Part shown: in pieces, positions 59,201-64,000 of the stretch
How positions within the stretch are numbered: position 1 is the first letter of the stretch
How the letters are laid out: every line of letters begins with the position of its first letter
DNA from: Gorsachius magnificus
Taxonomy: Eukaryota; Chordata; Aves; Pelecaniformes; Ardeidae
Assembly (NCBI GenBank): GCA_034008185.1
Contig: CM067082.1
Coordinates: 154,573,895 to 154,637,894 of the forward strand
Reading direction: 5' to 3'
Length of the DNA: 64,000 nucleotides
Position numbers and translations under genes: made by a program
The notes under the pieces: generated by a model
What the model saw: the letters and a program-made list of their open reading frames with translations, nothing else
Told to the model about the DNA's origin: nothing
Databases searched by the model: none

Positions 59201-60960
59201 TACATCATAAAATAATTTCAGATTTGAGTAAAGAAAGGTCAGTTTTTCGGTGTTTTGCTTTATTTGAATTATGATTCAAACTGTAATACAGTAAACACTT
59301 GGCACCTCTATCAAGAGATGTCCTACAGGGATAAGGACATTGACCTTATTGTAGGATGCTGTAGAGAAGAGAAACATAAAAATATTAAAAATGGCCCACA
59401 GTGTTTAGTGAGGTTTAGATTGATTATTCTAATAAGAAATCTACTAGCAAAATTTGTTATCGAAACCAGTTTTGCACCTGAAACCCTCCCATGTATTAAG
59501 ATCCAAGATCTTCTGTGTTGTCTGTATGTATCTGTAGGAAAAGGGAGATATCCCCATCTACCTATACTAGACTGGGAACAGGAAGAAGTCTGGAAATTGA
59601 AACTGAGATCAGTCACACATAATCCACATCAGCTTTCACTGCAAGAGAGAATTACATCTACACAATCACTGTCTAGCTTGAATTGTGCTCTTGTATTATC
59701 AAATTAAGATACCTATATGCCATCCTTAAGGTTAATGTCTTGCAATTATCCATAAAGAATAAAGCTTTTAATCAGACCTTGCCTACTGCAAAATATGTCC
59801 AGAGTGATGGTGAGTTTTTTGGTTGGTGAAAATGATTTTATAACATACTATGAAAATCTTATAACCAAAGAGCTTAAAAAGAGAATTGCAGTCTGTATAA
59901 TATTTCATTATTTTTATGCTTGAGAAATAATTTTTAAAAATGAGAACATAATATGTTCATATTTCTTTTCATAATATTAAATGACTGGAAATGTTTATTT
60001 CTACTATACTTTGGTTCAGATGCTATGAATATTTAATATATATTAATATTTTAAAATACGAAAAAAGAAAGTGAAAATATTATTTGTAATTTTAGGAAAA
60101 AAAAGGATTTTCCTGCAATTTTGTACATGATTGAACAAAACCGTTGTATCAAAGTGGACAATAAATACCTTTCTTAAAGAAACAGGAGCACATACAATAA
60201 ATTATTGATATGGCAGAGTACACACAAATGTCTGTGATATATCTGTGTTTCTTTATTTCCCCTGTTACCCTCACTTAACTTGGCAGACTCTTTTATCTGT
60301 ACCATAGCCAGTCATGTGCAGAGCTATCCAGAAGGTGATGACGTTCCTTGCTCCAAGCTTAGCTTATATAGTCCTTTCTTCTGGTCAATCCACTTCCAAA
60401 TTGGAGGCCTATATGTATCCATTTCCTTTTCCCAAATTCAACTTGGGTCAAAGTGATCTCTCACCCTTCTTTGAATGTTTAAAATATTAGCAAAATTATT
60501 CCTTTCTTATAGGAGGATGAACAAACAGTGCTGGTCTAAAGTGAACTTTCAATGAAAATATCTGCCAACTTTTCTAACAAAAAAACCAGTTGTGTTGCAA
60601 AGTGCACATGTTAGAAAACAAGCTGGGGTGGGAGGACTTAAAATACCATACGATTACTCTGAAAACATCCCAACTTTCTTTTTAGTTGGGAATGAAAACC
60701 CTTGTGTGTTTTTCCATAGAGGCGTGAGGGAAGACACAAGCTGTTTCAGAAATAGGGAGCAAGACAACCTCAGTGTTCCTTTATCTCCTGGTTCCTGTCA
60801 TTACAATGTGGTTTTGTCCTCAGTTTCATTTGTGTCTAGGCTACTTTACTTTTTTTATGACTTTTTCTCAGGTAATGAGGCTTTTTAATCTACAGATTAC
60901 AGGTTAGTTCTCTGTTATTCCCATACGTACCATTTATATAATTATTTTAGTCTAAAGACA
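56236..60960. other. Intergenic DNA downstream of GHRHR
   Basis: AT-rich sequence with no gene recognised. A 150-codon open frame at 59255-59707 has no similarity I know and no splice or promoter context. AT-rich runs occur near 59080-59110 and 60010-60060. In other vertebrates ADCYAP1R1 follows GHRHR; none of its exons was seen here, which fits the tens-of-kilobase gap known in mammals. Confidence 0.5.
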
Positions 60961-60970
60961 CACCACGACT

Positions 60971-60985
60971 CCACTAGATGGCAGC
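60971..60985 (+). promoter_or_regulatory. CTCF-type binding motif
   Basis: CCACTAGATGGCAGC fits the vertebrate CTCF core CCAnnAGnnGGCnS at every defined base. It lies 5.3 kb beyond the GHRHR stop, in sequence with no gene. CTCF sites of this quality often mark loop anchors or insulators. Confidence 0.6.
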
Positions 60986-63900
60986 CGGGACCTTCACAGG
61001 TCTCATCCTGCAGAAACCGGATTATACTTTGGGTGGATTCCTTTGACACACACCAATTAAGATGTTCCATTCAATGGATGAATTATTTCACTGTCTTTCC
61101 AGTGAGACTCTCAGCATTCAGTACAGCACCAATGGACTCCACTATCCATCCTACAGCCAGGACATCACATCTTTCTTTCCTTTACTGCTTGCCTGGGATT
61201 GCTGAAATGATCATAAAGGCACCTGGAGGTACTGCCATGTTTTCACACTGGATGTCTCTTAATAGAGCAAGCCCAAGGCGCCCTTGAGGCTAGCCTTGTA
61301 CAGGTTGTGAGACTGCAAGACAGGCATGGCTGAGGCTCATACTCATCCCTGAGCATGGTCTACAGGCTCCTGGACCAGCAAACATGAGTGGAGAGCAGCC
61401 TGAAAGCTGTTTGCAAGACAACTGTTGACTGACAGCTAAGTGGAATATGTATCACTTCACTTTTATAGTCACCCTGGAGACCACTCAGGGCCATAATGAC
61501 TTTCCTTGGCAGCCTATAGACATCTCCAAGCATGAAAGGAATACATTGCAGTCCCTTTGGGGACTACCGAGACTCCTTGCATTGCTTGTGGGAGTGTCTG
61601 GGAGGAGATGGACTTCTGTGGGGCTATCCCCTCCCATTTGGACAGATTGACAGAGAAGCAGGCAGATGGTAAAGTTGACAAAGCAAAGCCTGAATCATTT
61701 GGTTGTATTAATCAGTGCCTCAGAACTAGTGTTTGAGTAAAAACAACTCCTGCCAGAAGCAGGATTCTCTCAGGCTATACCGCATCAAGCAACAAATGTG
61801 GATTTGGTGCAAAAGCCTGCACCTCAGGTATGGGCAGCAGTATTGCTGTGGTTGTACAAAGCTCAATGCAAGTCTTAAAATCTACCTGAGGTGCCAAGAA
61901 AAGAAAAAAAAAAAGAATTAACAGCTGAGCTGGGCTTAGTACCACAACTGCTTGGTTGTTCACAGTTGTAGGAAACTCATTCATGGTGTCCCCATGGTGG
62001 CTTGGTCACTGGGTTGTGACAGTAATGGATGTATGTGTGAAGTCAGCTCTAAAAGTCACGAAGTGCCACTTTTTCCAGTATTGTGACAAAACCTCAGTAG
62101 TTCCCTGTCTTCATTTCATTTTACTAGTGTGTTTATGGTGTTTTAATACTTTTAAATGGATTTTAGAGAGAAAATCTTGTAGGCTTGTAGTCACCTCTGT
62201 GAGGATCAGTTTTGGGAAGAGACGGAACTGAAATGCAGATCAACTCTGATTCTGGTCAGTGGTTGTATAGCTGTAGAGTCCATTTAAAAAAAAAAAAAAA
62301 GGTTTTGAGTATTTGTGGATAGGGAAAAGAGAAAGAATGAATAAAAATAAGATTTTATGGTTAAATGATTGTTAATAGAATAATTTTCCACATGCCACTA
62401 TCACAGATTATAGAACTGTCAGATTTCATGCAGGGGATTAAAAAATACCATTCCAGTTCTGAACTGAAAATAGCTTTTTCATTTGCCTTCTGATAAAGAA
62501 AAGGCTGCAACAATGAAGGTATTGGAAACATTAACTTTCTATCCATTTCATAGCCAGGGCGAGATGGAATAATTTGGAAATGTCAATGTTTTACTGAGAA
62601 ATGAACATTTTTCTACTGATTTTAGAGTCTCTGTAATGTTTCTGAGGAGTTGTTGCATCCTTGGAAAACAGTCCACAACAGCTGTGGAAACCAACTGGAC
62701 CTACGCACATGGTTAATGCTGCACACATACTGAAGTCTCTTCCTGGAACAGGGGCTGTGTTAATCCAAAGCATGGCAGGGTTTGTATCTTTTTCAATATA
62801 AAATTTGCTCTCATATCTTTGAGCAGGAAATGCAGACAACTACCACCATTAAAAAATTAAAATACCCTACTTATCAACCTAAGAAATGTATCACGGGGTT
62901 CCCTTTTGTTGACCATCTTTTGTTTTTTCATGCTGAAGATGTGTCTGCCGTAAGAACTGTGTGTCTTCATAATGGGAGAGCGTTACAAAGAAAACAAGCT
63001 TTTACCAATGTAATCTCAGTAGGATCACCTGATCAGGTGCAAAGAGGTGGGATTCACCTGACAATATTTTGTCATCTAAGAGGTAGGTGCCTAAGTTCAG
63101 GCCAGGTAACCCAGGCTTTCTTTATAGTTGAAAGAGAGGGATAGATAATGTATATGATTTACGTGATCATTTTAGATACTCTGTTTCGAGATGAGATTAA
63201 TTGCTCTGCAGACTCCCCTTGCTAACTCTCCATGGTTTATGAAGGAAGCCCACTTAGATCAGCTGTAAATGTACTGAATTTCAGCTAGACGATCCCTCCG
63301 AGCATGCTCTTCTACACACGGACAAGGAGCAGAAAGTTGTGAGCGTTGCCTGAATTCACTGTGCTGGCACTGTACAAAATTACAGTGTTCAAGACCACCC
63401 TGGAGATTCCTCAAAGCTGGTTCTTATCAGGTGTGACCAGTTTTACTGTTGTCTTACCAGTCAGCTGTTTCGTTTGGCATCTACAAGGTACCTCATGCAC
63501 TCACAAGCCTTTTTGTTGTCCTTCCCTAGGATGTGTCAGGACCTCACAGGATGTTTCAGGGCTCGCATCCAGGAGGCTCCCAGAGACCTGCATGGATATG
63601 CAGCCCCATGGATACATGCTAATCTATCTGCCTTGGTGCAATTCCTTTTCCAACAGGTATTCCTGCATGTGTTGGATCCATTTCTGCTCAAAAATCATTG
63701 CTTGTGACAGCCAGTTTTGTCACAGATCAGCAAAGTGATAGCGCAGTTCCCTCTGTAGACTGCTCCTGGTGTTGGAGAAGGTTTCCTGGGCATGTTAAAA
63801 ATGAAGTTATAGCCCAGCCTTGGTCCCCAGTGAAAATGTAGGCTTATTAGTAGACTAAATACACCCAGTGCCTTTTCATATCCTGATTTCTGTCACTGAA

Positions 63901-64000
63901 CTACCCAGAAAATCCCATTTTTTTTTCAGTACTTAGGTTAAGCAGGTGCTTACCTAATTTGCTGGCATGTGACATTTACTTTGCTGTTGCTGGCATTTGC
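60986..64000. other. Intergenic DNA, no gene recognised
   Basis: Sequence of somewhat higher GC around 61030-61720, without a recognisable repeat or protein. Open frames at 62782-63144 (120 codons) and 63346-63738 (130 codons) resemble nothing I know. An A-run lies at about 62287-62301. Confidence 0.45.

Noticed and set aside
59255..59707. 150-codon open frame downstream of GHRHR
   Set aside because: No recognisable domain, no promoter or poly(A) context tied to it, and an overlapping open frame of similar kind on the other strand.
62782..63738. Open frames of 120 and 130 codons near the right edge
   Set aside because: They have no similarity to the expected neighbour ADCYAP1R1 or to any family I recognise; treated as chance.
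56236..64000. Expected neighbour ADCYAP1R1 to the right
   Set aside because: No first exon or cysteine-rich domain exon of that receptor was seen; the gap may be larger than the 8 kb visible here.

Overview
The window is nuclear DNA from a bird. The evidence is a vertebrate gene split by GT-AG introns, at least seven CR1 LINE copies of different ages ending in the avian-type TTCTATGA tail, and solo LTRs of the avian endogenous-retrovirus class with 5-bp target duplications. There are no operons, CRISPR arrays, tRNAs or rRNAs. I cannot name the species; the young, shared LTR type fits a neoavian bird.

The one gene I can support is a complete growth-hormone-releasing hormone receptor (GHRHR), a class B1 G-protein-coupled receptor, on the + strand from 29776 (ATG) to 55631 (TAA). 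All 13 coding exons can be placed, each junction keeps frame, and the total is 1275 nt or 424 residues. Exon 1 gives the signal peptide, exons 2-4 the cysteine-rich hormone-binding domain, exons 5-12 the seven membrane helices, and exon 13 the cytoplasmic tail. A cAMP-response-element-like site lies about 115 bp before the ATG, and a poly(A) signal lies about 575 bp after the stop.

Layout: 1-29650 is intergenic, holding an LTR on the minus strand (2626-3197), an LTR on the plus strand (11855-12413), a truncated LTR joined to a CR1 tail (18289-18899), a 1.5-kb internally deleted CR1 (22345-23812) and two ancient CR1 relics. Intron 1 (8.1 kb) holds a GC-rich patch, two CR1 copies and another LTR. 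Introns 9 and 12 hold short CR1 tails. Intron 12 also holds a young solo LTR (54748-55349) in sense orientation, ending about 160 bp before the last exon. From 56236 to 64000 I see no gene; there is one strong CTCF-type motif at 60971.

The most interesting points are about how the receptor gene may be processed and rearranged. Intron 12 can be read through to a stop overlapped by AATAAA, which would give a receptor with a different tail. A sense LTR with its own ATTAAA sits just before the terminal exon. Two near-identical LTRs in direct orientation bracket exons 1-12. I found no sign of a new gene family or defence-like system.
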